DNA from: Laburnicola sp. R22_1
Lineage: Eukaryota; Ascomycota; Dothideomycetes; Pleosporales; Didymosphaeriaceae
NCBI GenBank assembly: GCA_014281115.1
Contig: JACONQ010000018.1
Location: 744,001-808,000, forward strand
Reading direction: 5' to 3'
DNA: 64,000 nt
Shown here piece by piece: positions 25,701-36,485 of the stretch (position 1 is the stretch's first letter; each line of letters opens with the position of its first letter). A program made the translations under genes and the position numbers. Below the pieces are notes generated by a model, which was not told the DNA's origin, made no database searches, and saw nothing but the letters and a program-made list of their open reading frames with translations.

Positions 25701-26150
25701 CTTAGTTGCTTGCTCTTTTATCTGCCCTTTTTATGTGGAGGGGAGTCCTCTCTAGGGCTGCTAGACTTCTCTAATAAGTTGCTGCTATTATTAGGGTCGC
25801 TTATATCCTCTTTAATAGTTTTAGGTGTTAGTTGCCTACCCTTACCCTTATCCTTCTTTATTGCGGCTTTGGCGTTGCTTGCAAGGGTTAAGATTCTTTG
25901 TTTATTATTATTAGATTCTATTTTAACCTATAGAATCTTAAGTTAGTTCTATAAGACTTTAATAGTCTTGCGCTTCTTTACAATCTTAATTTCTTACTTA
26001 AGTTCCTCTTTCTAATATTGTATCTAAGCTTCTTTAGCGCTTAAGGCTGTTTGTCCTTTGTCTGTACTAGTTTGGCCTAGTCTAGAGTCCTTAATACTAG
26101 CGTGAGGTTGCCCCTCGCTAGTTACTATTGCTCCGCTTAGGCTGACTATA
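19800..26150 (-). pseudogene. G2 gag-pol polyprotein, RIP-inactivated
   Basis: On the minus strand a CCHC knuckle is recognisable near 24850-24895. Reverse transcriptase follows around 23600-23800, with YKYIVMPFRLTNAP and then IIYLDNILIYF for the YLDDIL block. The integrase part lies roughly 21300-22300. The RT box carries the same DD-to-DN change as G1. Stops interrupt every domain. No chromodomain was recognised at its C-terminal end, unlike G1. The plus-strand open frame 25665-25946 is antisense to the gag region. Confidence 0.75.
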
Positions 26151-26229
26151 GAGGCTAGGCGTTGGCTTTAACAGACGTCGCTTATATTAGAATAATAAGA
26201 TATAAGGTAGTAAGGGATTATATTATAAA

Positions 26230-26405
26230 ATTGTGGGTACAATACTTAATCTATTAATTTACTACTAAGGCGATCCCTTAAAAAAAGGAAAGTAGGTCTA
26301 AAGGGCTATAAGGCCTAAGAAGAAAACTCTAACCTAGCCAAGGCTAATCTAGGCCAGTCTAGGGCAACTGGGGGGTTACGCTACTATAGGAGACGCGTTG
26401 TGACA
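26230..26405 (-). repeat. G2 5' LTR
   Basis: This 176-bp LTR starts ATTGTGGGTA and ends GCGTTGTGACA. It is less mutated than its partner and is followed by the GTAAG duplication. Confidence 0.88.
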
Positions 26406-27045
26406 GTAAGTCTATATATACCTTTTTACCTCTTTTTTAATTTTTAATATAATATATATTACTATATATTATATTTTAAATAGTTTATAAGGTTTTATAT
26501 ATGAATACTAGTCTAGGGTGGCAGTTTTAACAAGATAACGCCAAAATCTACAAAACTAAATTAGTTTTGGATTTCTTTAAAAAAGAGAAAATTAATCTCT
26601 TTTACTACCCCTCCTATAGTCCCGATCTTGCCCCTATTAAAAACGTCTGGAGTCTATTAAAATATAGACTAAATAAGAGATATAATACTACTTTAGGGGT
26701 AGGTAAAAGTGAGGCTAGTATTAAGGCTTTTTAAAAGGCTATACTAGAGGAGTGGGCTTTAATACCCTAAAAGGATATAGATAATTGTATATTATCTTAA
26801 CCTAGGTGTTATAACGCTATTATAGAGGCTAAATGGTATTATACTAAGTATTAGTAATATATTATATATTACTTTATTACTATTTTATTAATATTTAATA
26901 TTATTAATAAACTATTAAATACAAACTAATATAGATAATAACCATATAATATAAAACCATAGAACTATTTTATAGACCTGAATCTATACTATATTAAAAA
27001 TATAACTATTTCTATGCATTAATTAAAACGTTATATTACTCTAAA

Positions 27046-27515
27046 GTTCTAGGTTTTTCTTATTCCTATTTTACTTCTAAATTATATTCACTAATAGCTA
27101 AATAAGTATAAACTAGAACTATAACTTTATTGGCCTTAATATTCTAGTTAAAACTAAATTTCTTTTATTCTAATAGGCCTTATAATAAAGAATATATTTA
27201 AGTTTAAAAATGTAGACCTTTTTATACTAGTAGACTTAGTCTTTCTCTCGAGGTCGTTTTATATATAGTTTTATAAATACTATATATATATAATATTATT
27301 ATATTATTATAATATATAGAGTACTCGTAACCTATACTAATAGTATTAGTACTATTAATCCATAATCTATAAAGTAATAGACGCTTTAGTCTAATTACAA
27401 AAAAGTAAAATTTATTTACTTAATTATATAAGCTATACTATATATATAAATATAGTTTAATATATATATATATATACTCTATAATATAGTTAGAGTAATT
27501 CTATAATATTATATT
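27046..27515. other. AT-rich DNA, nothing recognised
   Basis: Very AT-rich with ATAT runs. No gene, repeat partner or element end was recognised. Confidence 0.55.
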
Positions 27516-27803
27516 TGTTAAATGGGTACTCTACAGATAGCTGTATAGACATCGAATTCTAATCCTCTACACTAGTAAGCGTGGAGAGTGTACAGTACAA
27601 TCGTACGAGGAAAGGAAATAATATAATAAAACGACTTAGTATTAATTGCTTGTCTCTAGAGAGGGTGCGGATGGAAAGGAGAAGATCTTGCGGCGCACGG
27701 GCCGCGGCGCACGGGCATCACGTGATCCCCACGTGATTCCATCGTGCGGCAATATTGAAACCTCAACACCCTCAGGTGCCCTTGCCCGTACGGTGTACGG
27801 ATA
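27516..27803. mobile_element. GC-rich insertion, candidate solo LTR
   Basis: A sharply bounded 288-bp stretch of balanced composition stands in AT-rich DNA. It begins TGTTAAATGGG and ends GTGTACGGATA, and is flanked by ATATT on both sides (27511-27515, 27804-27808). The terminal TA could be a RIPped CA. It contains CACGTGATCC/CACGTGATTCC and a doubled GCGGCGCACGGGC-type motif. In such AT-rich flanks a 5-bp match is weak evidence, so solo LTR is only the best guess. Confidence 0.5.
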
Positions 27804-27892
27804 ATATTAGTAATAAGTATTAGTAATCCTAATACTATAGACTTTTTAATATTAATTTTAGTGCACCTATATTAAATAGTTTAATAGAATAA

Positions 27893-27962
27893 TAATATGT
27901 ATATATAATCTATATATATATAATCTATATATATATAATCTATATATATATATAATCTAGTG
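27893..27962. repeat. AT minisatellite
   Basis: About four tandem units of the type TAATCTATATATATA (15-19 bp). Confidence 0.8.
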
Positions 27963-28597
27963 CCTATAGATAAGCTAAACTATACTATTTATTATATTAA
28001 ATATTACTTAATTACTAGTTTCTTAATAGATTACTAAAATTCCTTAAATCTAAGATAATTAAAAATAATAGGAGTAAATCTATACTAAAAATTTATAGAG
28101 AGATTAGAAGAAGGATATATTATACTATGTATAAGTATTAGCTAATTCTGTATCTTAGATAAAAAGTTATACTCCTCTAAAGTTAGAGTTTTCTTTACCC
28201 CTATTCTACCCCTACAATACTTTTACCCTAGACTAACTAAGCGCTTACTAATAGCCTAGGTATAACCTCCTAAACCGTCTCTTTAAAATAATATATTTTT
28301 ATATTTTTAGCTAACCTAATAAGGACGCTATAAGACTTTAGAAAAGATAACTTTTTAAGTGACTTTTTTATTGCACCCCACTGTAGTATTAGTAATAGTA
28401 TTAGTATTAGTACTAGGGCCTAGAAAAATAGTAGAAAATAAAGCAATAGAGATAATAGTAAAAGTCTCTTTAAGATTAACTTTAATATAGAGATAGAGTG
28501 TTAGTATATCTATAGTATATAAGCTTCTACTTAGTATATATCTTATAAGTAGCACAAACCTATTATTATAATAGCTATTACATCTAGCAATATCTTT
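27963..28597. other. AT-rich DNA, nothing recognised
   Basis: No supported gene. The minus-strand open stretch 28355-28555 is low-complexity (Ile/Thr/Leu-rich) and looks like chance in AT-rich DNA. Confidence 0.55.
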
Positions 28598-28878
28598 AGA
28601 AATAATAGTAGAGAAGGGAGATAATAGTTATAATAAGCACCTTTTTATTTCTTTTCTACTCTAAATTAGTATAGTAATATAGCCTTACTATATTTTGTAT
28701 ATGAGTTTTTTTTTAGTTAGAGTAGGCGCGCTAAGCTCGCTTAGCGAGCTTAGGCTAACACGCTAACCCCTTTTTATTAATACTATCTTAAAGCGCTTTT
28801 CTATATTAATAATAGTAGGAGAAATAACTGCTATTATTGTAATATTTTTATTAAAAACCCCTTAGTTATAAAAAAACC
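28598..28878 (+). mobile_element. Short A-tailed retroposon S, RIPped full-length copy
   Basis: It aligns end to end with the better-preserved copy at 29394-29674, including the internal near-palindrome TAAGCTCGCTTAGCGAGCTTA and the A-rich 3' end. A 5'-truncated third copy ends at 39487. No target duplication was found here. Confidence 0.65.
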
Positions 28879-28879
28879 A

Positions 28880-29393
28880 TAGAGTTAGGTTAAAGTTATA
28901 TAAACCCTAGGTATAAGTTAGGTTAAAGTTATATAAACCCTAGATATAAGTTAGATTAGAGTTATATAAATCCTAAGTATAAGTTAGGTTAGATTATATA
29001 AATCTTAGGTATAGGTTAAGTTAAGTTAAAGTATCTATTAGGGTTATATAACTTATATTATATAAAATTAATAATAATATAATTAGTAACTTAAATTACT
29101 TTCTAAAGATATATAAAAAAGAAATTTAAGTAAAAATAAAATTAATACTATTCTACTATTAATATATATATTTATTATATTTTATTATTACTAATATTAT
29201 AATAGCGCTAATGCCTTAACTACTTTTATAGTAGCTACTCTAAGTAAAAAGAAGTTAGTAGCTTACTATCTAAAATCTTAGAATTTTATATAATTTTAAT
29301 AGTTTTTTTCTTAGCTAGTACCTTATATAAATTATTTTCTTTATTTAATAGTACTATATCTTCTAAATTATTCTTTTCTATATTAGAATCTAA
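28880..29393. repeat. Duplicated segment with tandem TTAGG-type units, copy 1
   Basis: Four or more units of about 36 bp, each containing ATAAGTTAGGTTAAAG and a TATATAAACCCTAG-type word, occupy 28880-29050. They are followed by about 340 bp of AT-rich sequence. The entire segment is paralogous to 31810-32325. Confidence 0.72.
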
Positions 29394-29674
29394 GCCGGGG
29401 ATGATGGTAGAGGAGGAAGACGAGGGTCGAGCACCTTCTTATCCCCCCCCCTCGCTCCGAACCGTGGTATAGTGATGTGGCCTTATTATGTTTTGCATAT
29501 AAAATTTTTTTAGTTAAAGTAGGCGCGCTAAGCTCGCTTAGCGAGCTTATAACGCGCTAACTCTTTTTATTAACACTACCTTAAAATGCTTTTCTGTATA
29601 TATAATAGTAGGAGGGATATCTATAATTATTATAATACTTTTATTAGAAACCCCTTAGTCGCAAAAAAAAAACC
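29394..29674 (+). mobile_element. Short A-tailed retroposon S with 13-bp target duplication
   Basis: This 281-bp insert starts GCCGGGGATGATGG and ends in a run of ten A followed by CC. It is flanked by TATTAGAATCTAA on both sides (29381-29393, 29675-29687). The paralogous segment at 32300-32325 has the target word once and no insert, so it is the empty site. The A tail and long target duplication point to LINE-type retrotransposition. Its 5' end is GC-rich and little mutated. No convincing pol III box pair was found, so its parent is unknown. Confidence 0.8.
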
Positions 29675-29687
29675 TATTAGAATCTAA

Positions 29688-30049
29688 TAACTTAGTAAAT
29701 TCTTCTAGATAAGAGTATAAACTGCCACTACTTATTTAGTTATTAAGTGGTCCTACTGCATTTAATTACTACGTTTTTTTTATTATATTATAGCGCCCAC
29801 ATAATATTATATATACGCTAAGCCTAGAGCATATTAAAGTTTTTCTAATATCTCCCCTAGCTTCTAAGACAACTAGCCCTATAATAACAACACTCTACCC
29901 ATCTGCCTGCCTACTATATTACTAAATAATTAAGTCCTACCTTCTATCTTTTGCTACTACTTTACTAGATAATAGATTATCTCTACCTATCGCTCTATTA
30001 TCTAATAATTAACTACTTAGAATTCCTAAATATACTACTACTATAATAT
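29688..30049. other. AT-rich DNA, nothing recognised
   Basis: No gene or known element was recognised. Confidence 0.5.
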
Positions 30050-30955
30050 ATAAATCTAGCTTATTTCCACTACTATTATTAGTTATCCGCGCTCGCGCGC
30101 TAGATAAGCCAACTTGGCAACAATAGTAATAATAGTTAGAAGGATCTTGCAGATCTATATAACACTCTTACTACTATATAGCTTATTAATAAACACCTTA
30201 TTATCCTTCTTTTATATTCCCTACTAGATTCTATTACTAATAAGAAGTAATTATATCTACTAGAGTAGAAATTTAATCTTATAGTTTTTTACAAACTAGA
30301 TAAGCTGCTAACCTAACTAGTACACTAGAACTACCTTATAGATAGTTAAGTATATCTACTCCTTGCGCTAGATAAGTATCTAATATATAAAATAGAACTC
30401 TAGCGTAGTTATATTAATAGCTGCTTTAATAGTAATAGCGTAAATCTTTAGTATATACTTTTTAGCAATAGTAAGTACTTCTTTAGAAACAATATTAATG
30501 CCTAGATAAATAGTAGGGCGTAGAGTAATAGTAGAGGCTTTATCTAGGATAACCTTAATAGAGTAATAGAGTAATAGTATATCTAGTATATATTATTCTT
30601 ATTCTACTTATAACTATAGCAGTATATACCTATTAATATCGTAAATACTAAATATTAACTTATATTATTTGTAATAATCTAGATAGTAGGTTTATAATAA
30701 TTAGAATAAAGAGATAGCTTATACTATGGCTGCGTCTAAGTTTTATTCTCTAAAGTTCTAAGTGTCCTCTTTATAAAAAAATTGCTTATAGGAGCCTCGC
30801 GCTAAGACTACTAAGCTCGCTTAGTAGTTTAAACGCGCATTTTTGTAACTACCTTTTTACGCTTTCTTTAATTACTAAGTAGAAGGCTCTGCTTTTTTTA
30901 TTATATTATTTAAGATAAAAGCCTTTGTTATTATACCTCTAGGTAGATAATTTAA
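30050..30955. repeat. Dispersed repeat family R, uninterrupted copy
   Basis: It aligns with 13430-14169 plus 16676-16990, the copy that P2 interrupted. The right end is CTAGGTAGATAATTTAAC. It contains a near-palindrome around CTAAGCTCGCTTAG. No coding capacity was seen. Confidence 0.75.
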
Positions 30956-31085
30956 CAACACACACACATAATATATAACAAATTACGCGCGCTTTACTCT
31001 CTACTTTTAATTTTAAATAGTACCCTAATACTTTACTAGCCTTACTCTATTTATTACCTATAGATATTCTATAGTATATGGCGTT

Positions 31086-31205
31086 AATATATCTACCTAG
31101 GGGTAGGACGACAAAGGCTTTCATCTTAAATAACATAACAAAAAAAGTAGAGCCCCCTATATAGTAATTAAAAAGAGTATTTCTATAGTATAAGCGCGTA
31201 TTTAT
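31086..31205. repeat. Repeat family R, inverted partial copy
   Basis: The reverse complement of the right-hand 120 bp of family R, starting GTTAATATATCTACCTAGG. It lies 130 bp from the uninterrupted copy and faces it. Confidence 0.7.
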
Positions 31206-31604
31206 ATATCTATCACATCTCTATTATCTATTTCTAGTAGTATTCTTTGCGCTAATAATCCTCTAGGATCTTTAGGTTAAATAGTAGCTTATTATATTTT
31301 ATATATTTCTAATAACCTTTAGCAATTCTAGCCTATTACTTTTTAATATAGCTAAGCACTAGGCAGCTAAATTAATAAAGAGCAAGAAACAATTTAAGGT
31401 TTATAGTTTCTAGAGCATTTACATTTTTCTTAATATAGTATAATAAATCTATTACGCCTATCTATATACTATATAAAGTATAGTTTACTACTATATAGTT
31501 AGCAATATTAAGTAGTGTTTATTCTTTGTAATACTAGTTCTAGTTAGTAGTATTATTAGTGTTATTAGTATTATTAGCTTTATTATATATATATAGTTAT
31601 AAGA

Positions 31605-31790
31605 CTTCTTTCCTAGAGTTAATTTGTAATATTACGTAATCCTAGGCTAGCTATTTAACTAACCACTATATTACGTAATTAATAATTTCTTTAATAAATT
31701 TTTTTACTATAATAATAATAATAATTATAATAGCAACTAACCTAACTATTATATTACTTTCTTATAGTAGATCTTCCTAGACTAGTAAAT
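31605..31790. repeat. Dispersed repeat, copy of 2405-2585
   Basis: Same sequence and orientation as 2405-2585, with mostly transition differences. Confidence 0.7.
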
Positions 31791-31809
31791 AGGTTTGGAG
31801 TACCTAGCT

Positions 31810-32325
31810 TAGGCATAGGGTTAGGTTGGGGTCGCATCGACTCTAGATATAGGTTAGATTAGAATCGTATAGACTCTAGGTATAGGTTAGGTTAGGTTGC
31901 ACAGACTCTAGATATAGGTTAGGTTAGGTTATATAGACTTCTAGATATAGGTTAGGTTAGAGTACCTATTAGAATTACGTAACTTATATTATATAAAATT
32001 AATAGTAATAAAATTAGTAACTTTAGTTACTTTCTAAAGGTATATAAGAAAAGAGATCTAAGTAAAGATAAAATTAATACTATTTTGCTATTAATATATA
32101 TATTTATTATATCTTATTATTACTAATACAATAGTAGTGCTAAGTCCTTAATTACTTTTATAGTAGCTGTCCCTAGTAAAAGAAGTTAGTAGTTTGCTAT
32201 TTAAAACCTTAGAACCTTATATAGTTTTAATAGTCTCCTTATTAGATAGCAGCTTATATAAATTATTCCTCTTATTTAATAGCACTATATTCTCTAAATT
32301 ATCCTTTTCTATATTAGAATCTAAT
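31810..32325. repeat. Duplicated segment with tandem TTAGG-type units, copy 2 (empty S site)
   Basis: Four units of about 36 bp containing ATATAGGTTAGGTTAG and GACTCTAG (31810-31975), then AT-rich sequence paralogous to 29050-29393. It ends with the undivided target TATTAGAATCTAA that retroposon S occupies in the other copy. Confidence 0.72.
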
Positions 32326-33834
32326 AACTTTATAACTTTACTTGCGTTTTTAGCACATCTATAGCTTTTCCTTACAGCGTTATACTATATACTAAAAGGT
32401 CTGCGATGTTTCTCTTCTAGATATTTTAAATTACTTATTAGTTATTATAAACTTAACTATTATAACCTTTTAAATTGTTTAAGTAGTAAGATTATGCCTT
32501 TAATCCTTAATTATATCCCTACTAGTGTTAAAAACGTGCTTAACACCTACTTATAAAATCTATACTACTAGAATATCCTTTATAACTTATATAAGTTAGG
32601 GTAAGATATTTAATAAACTTTTCACTACGCTAGTATATTAAACCTATTACCCTTTTTAACTATAGGAGTACTTAAGTATATTTTTCCTTTTATCTAAGTT
32701 AGGCCTAAGTTATAATTAATATCTAGCGTAGCTAAACTTTAGCTAGAGATAGAGAGGCTACTAGACTATAAACTAGGTAGCAAAGAAGGCTTTTAAAACT
32801 ATTTACTACCTTATAACTATCTTAAGTTAGTATTTAAAACTAAAGTAGGATCTCTAGCTATTAGGCTATCATAGCAATTAAAGTACTCTAGAAATTATTA
32901 GTAGTATATATACTTATCCTAAGTTTTCTACATCTTATTCTATGTAATTATTAGTATATAACTATAATAAATAGCTATAATTATAATACTTTATACGCTG
33001 TAAGCTTTTGCAAAGAATCTATTATTATTATATAGTTAAATAAGAAACTTTTCTCTCTACTTATTCTTAAGTAATAATTGTGCAACTTCTTTTATCCTAT
33101 CTTAGCTATAGCCTATATAGCTTCTAGCTATCTAATATTATTTAACTCTTTAATAAGCTTATTCTTTATCTTATCTAGAAAATTAAAAAGTTAGTTATAT
33201 ATAAGCTAGATGTATAAAATCTAGGATTTTTAGTTCTTACTTAGGAAGTTTGTAGCCTCCTTAAACTTTTAGAGTATAGAGGTAATTAACTTAAAATATA
33301 ACTATTCTAGGGCTAATAGTTAAAGTTTCTTAAGGTCTTTAAAGTCTACCTCTATAGTGTTACTATAAGTAGTAGCGTTTAATCCTCTAGTTATTTTTAT
33401 TGCAATTTTCTTCTCTAGCTATATATTAATATTTGCCTAAAGCTTTAGTACGCGCTTGTATATATTATATATAAAGTTCTATTTTATTTAGATATTATAA
33501 ATTATAGATAATTACTTCTTTAGTAGTGTATTGCTTTATATTATAAGAAATCGCTTAAATTACCATAGTAACTAGTTAATTACAATGTAAATAGTATAGA
33601 GCTGCGCACTAGTTAGTCTATAATAACTTTCTATAATAACTTTCTATAGTAATAGTTAATATACCTTATAAAGAAAATTTAGGATAGATATTTGCGCCTA
33701 GATTTTATTTATATATTGCTTATATAGCGTCTCTCTAGGGTTAAGATTAATAGGCGCTAATAACTTAAGATAATAAATAATATTTTAAACTACAAAATTA
33801 ATAATATAAGCAAGATATAGAATTACTATTCCCT
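32326..33834. other. AT-rich RIPped DNA, no gene recognised
   Basis: About 1.5 kb without a supported frame, repeat partner or RNA gene. Long stop-interrupted stretches exist, so an unrecognised element relic is possible. Confidence 0.5.
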
Positions 33835-34040
33835 AAAGTTCTAAGTGTCCTCTTTGTAAAAATTTTGCTTATGGGAGCCTCGCGCCAAGACCGCCAAGCT
33901 CGCTTAGCTGTTCGAACGCGCATTTTTGTAACTACCTTTTTACGCTTTTTTTAATTACTAAGCAGGGGGCTCTGCTTTTTTTATTATGTTATTTAAGATA
34001 AAAGCCTTTGTCGTTTTACTTTTAGGTAGATAATTTAACA
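33835..34040. repeat. Repeat family R, least mutated partial copy
   Basis: It covers the right-hand 205 bp of family R and keeps CpG-rich words lost elsewhere (GCCTCGCGCCAAGACCGCC, GTTCGAACGCGC). It ends TAGGTAGATAATTTAAC. Confidence 0.72.
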
Positions 34041-34085
34041 ACACACATAGAATTATATTCTCTTTCTAGTTCTAGATAATATTCT

Positions 34086-34343
34086 TCTCTAATAGTTTAT
34101 ACTAGACACTCTAAGCTAGAGTGCTATTATTACTAGTATTATTATATATAATTACTAGTTAACTACTATTACTAATACTACTATGTAGAAAGTTAATAAT
34201 AAAATTATTATTATTTTGTGTATATTTTATTACTACTACTATGTGCTAGGTACTAGGTTTTAGTGCCTTCTATTTTACTTCTCTCTGTGTATAGTGTAGA
34301 CTTAACCTTAGTTAGAATCTCTATATAACAAAGATCTTTAATA
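34086..34343. repeat. LTR-like repeat family L, RIPped copy
   Basis: In reverse complement it aligns with 36046-36300. It ends at AAGATCTTTAATA. Confidence 0.68.
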
Positions 34344-36030
34344 TATAATTACTATAAGCTTTTACGAAGTTTCTATATTCTTAAGGACTAATAGTACCTC
34401 TAATACTATTAATACTCTAGTGTAGCTACTCTATATTAGTATAAAGTTAAGCAGCTTCTTCTTAAGCTGCTAAGCATTATTAATATAGTAACTATTAATA
34501 GCTAGAAAGCTAAGGTAATTAGCCGCAGACTACGCGTTAAGTAAAATAGAGAGTTTAGTTGCTCTACTAATATTGCTAAGAATAGCTACCTTAGTAGCGT
34601 TAAATTTATTTAGAAATATCTAGTAGAATATATATTAGCTAGTTATTATAGTATTAGGCCTAAGGAAATAAAGAAAGTGTTAAAAGAATAGTTACTCTAC
34701 TATTTAGAAGGACTAGTTATTATTAATTACTACCTATATAAGTTTAGTTTTAAATACCTATAAAAGTATATAGAATATAAAATAGCTATCTGCTTTTTAT
34801 ATACTAAGTAGTGAAAGTTCTTTTATAAATAGGCTTATTCTACTATGTATATACTTAGAACCTTATAACGTTATAATTAATAAGGTGCTTAGTACTAATT
34901 AGCCAGATACTAGTAGAGTTAACGCTTAGGTGTTATAGTGTATAGCTATAGTTAAGATAGAATATATATAAATAATTAAAGGGATACTCTATGTTCTTTT
35001 AGAATATAGTCTAAATAATACCTATGTAAAGGTAAGAGTTCTAGTATAAGTTATAGGTTTATTTATTTTTAGCCTATTAAGTATTAGACTACTACGCGTC
35101 CTATATAGCAAATGTCTTTTTCTCTATCTCTAACTCTTAAAAGTCTAAAGGGGATGTTAGATAAGATAAATTATCCTATTTTCTAACCTATTAGTCTATA
35201 GGGCTAGAATTCTATATCTAAGAAGAGTATCTAGTAGTAGAGTAACTAGTTTATTAATATAGGACTGTATATTAATTTCTAGAGTAGGTATAATATATAA
35301 TATAGCACTTAAGAATATTAGTATAATAAAAAGATATAATAACTAGTTAAATAGTTATTAGAGAGAATAGTAGTTTAAGAAGAGAATAGGATAAACTAAA
35401 TTCTATAATATTAACTATAGTAGTATTTAACTAATATTAAGGTTAGCTAAAAATAGTGTATAGCATATAGTGTGCTAATAATAAGTTAGTTTTAAATCTA
35501 GACTAGTATATAGCCCTTTATTATAGAGTTAGTTTTAGATAGCAATTGGCTTATTACTATACTACTATAGGCGGCTTTCTTAGCAACTAGTATATAATTA
35601 TTAGCTATAATAATTAGCTATAGCAAAACTATAACTCTAGCTTATCTTATTTTATGCGCTAATTATTATCTAAAATCTCTTTAGCACCTAAGCTCCCCTT
35701 ATTATCTAAAATCTTCTTATTATCTAAAACCCCTTTAGTACCTAAGCCCCCTTTATTGTCTAAACCCTCCTTAGTACCTAAGCCCCTAAAGTCTAAGAAA
35801 CTCTTTAAGTCTATATTCTTATCTATAATATTAGAGTTATACCTATCTAGCAGCTTCTAGAAATAAGCTTTAAGCTCCTTCCTATTATCTTTAATTTCCT
35901 CTTTATACTCTTTATTATTATTCTCCTTAATATACGCCTTATTACTATTAAGTATACTATTCTTACTATAGTTAATAAGGTTAGTAAGAAGACTAGGCTT
36001 ATAGTAACTAATAATTATTAGTAAAGGTGT
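34344..36030. other. AT-rich RIPped DNA with a minisatellite
   Basis: No supported gene. At 35650-35800 there are about three tandem units of roughly 36 bp built on TTATCTAAAACCCCTTTAG and TACCTAAGCCCC. Between 34570 and 34800 the plus strand is largely open if TAG/TAA are read as Gln (for example KEIKKVLKE), but I cannot name the product. Confidence 0.55.
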
Positions 36031-36045
36031 GTAATAAATAAGTAT
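36031..36045. repeat. 15-bp direct repeat, left flank of GC island
   Basis: GTAATAAATAAGTAT occurs here and again at 37278-37292, exactly at the two edges of the GC-rich island. This is compatible with a target duplication. Confidence 0.6.
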
Positions 36046-36436
36046 TGAAGATCTTCGTCGTGTGGAGATTCTAACCAAGGTCGAGTCCGCACCATACACA
36101 GAGAGGAGTAAAACAGGAGGCACTAAAACCCAGTACCTAGCACACAGTGGTAGTAACAAAATATACACAAAATAACGATGATTTCGTCGTCGACTTTCTT
36201 CACGGCAGCATCGTCGACGGCAGTCCATGGACAGTCTGCCATCTGGCATGACTGAGTCACATGTCATCTCCCAACCGGTGGACCGTTGGAGAGCCGCAGT
36301 GGACCTACGCGGAGTCGCAACCGCGGGAGCAGTGTGGGCGATGGGACGCTCAACCATGGTTCGGTCGTCGCGCTCGCGACCTGGCAGCAGCGCAACCATG
36401 GTTCGCCGTACGCACAGCGTATAAAGTCTGCCTCTT
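36046..36436 (+). repeat. LTR-like repeat family L, unmutated copy upstream of a gene
   Basis: It begins TGAAGATCTTCGTCG directly after the direct repeat and runs to the TATA box and AGTCTGCCT. The copies at 3264-3575, 34086-34343 and 39487-39753 are RIPped versions, two of them with the same inner limit near the word corresponding to 36310. The copies differ by C-to-T and G-to-A changes on both strands. This copy is the only one in balanced composition. Confidence 0.7.
36420..36425 (+). promoter_or_regulatory. TATA box
   Basis: TATAAA lies 60 bases upstream of the chosen ATG at 36486. It falls within the segment shared with repeat family L (TATATAAGTCTGCCT in the 3-kb copy), so the promoter may be repeat-derived. 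Confidence 0.55.
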
Positions 36437-36485
36437 GCGACGTTGGGGACGCCCAGGACACCAAATCTTCATCTCTTCATCCATC

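Larger units (their letters stand above)
18953..26405 (-). mobile_element. Complete Ty3/gypsy element G2
   Basis: The element is 7453 bp with LTRs of 175-176 bp (18953-19127, 26230-26405) and a perfect 5-bp duplication GTAAG (18948-18952, 26406-26410). On the minus strand a polypurine tract AAAGAAAGGGAG abuts the 3' LTR (19128-19142). It is inserted in the Tc1-type element T1 and belongs to a different family from G1. Confidence 0.9.
18132..26854 (+). pseudogene. T1 transposase (Tc1/DDE_3-type), split and RIPped
   Basis: The 5' half (18132-18952) starts with ATG and reads open for 100 codons. It has a Tc1-style HTH region (TTLNKLLKSIKNTIYRIK), a basic linker (RVSKITSRAKRVINRDL) and then frequent stops. 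The 3' half (26406-26854) carries the second and third catalytic blocks: QDNAKIYKTK and YYPSYSPDLAPIKNVWSLLK, where Lys stands for the usual Glu of PIENVW (GAA to AAA). G2 separates the halves at the GTAAG target. Inactive. Confidence 0.8.
17887..27045 (+). mobile_element. Tc1/mariner-type transposon T1, split by gypsy G2
   Basis: Inverted ends TTTAGAG..TATAAC..TTTAATTAATG at 17887-17915 face their complement at 27017-27045. Taking out G2 (7453 bp plus 5-bp duplication) leaves about 1.7 kb, usual for a Tc1-type element. The transposase halves on both sides join in one sense. A TA precedes the left end, but the right flank reads GT, so the outer limits are approximate. Confidence 0.72.

Noticed and set aside
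25665..25946. 93-codon plus-strand frame rich in Leu
   Set aside because: Antisense to the gag region of G2; low-complexity Leu/Ser composition.
28355..28555. 66-codon minus-strand gene
   Set aside because: Low-complexity Ile/Leu/Thr product in AT-rich DNA, overlapping no known family.
29394..29450. Pol III promoter in retroposon S
   Set aside because: TGGTAGAGGAG fits an A box and GGGTCGAGCACC resembles a B box, but they are less than 10 bp apart, far too close.
35857..36399. 180-codon minus-strand frame
   Set aside because: It crosses from GC-rich repeat L into AT-rich DNA with a total change in composition (Arg-rich to Asn/Lys/Ile-rich), so it is a chance opening.
36261..36485. N-terminal extension of the 174-aa gene to 249 codons
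   Set aside because: The extra 75 codons lie in the repeat-derived promoter and upstream of the TATA box; other frames there are open too because the segment is GC-rich.
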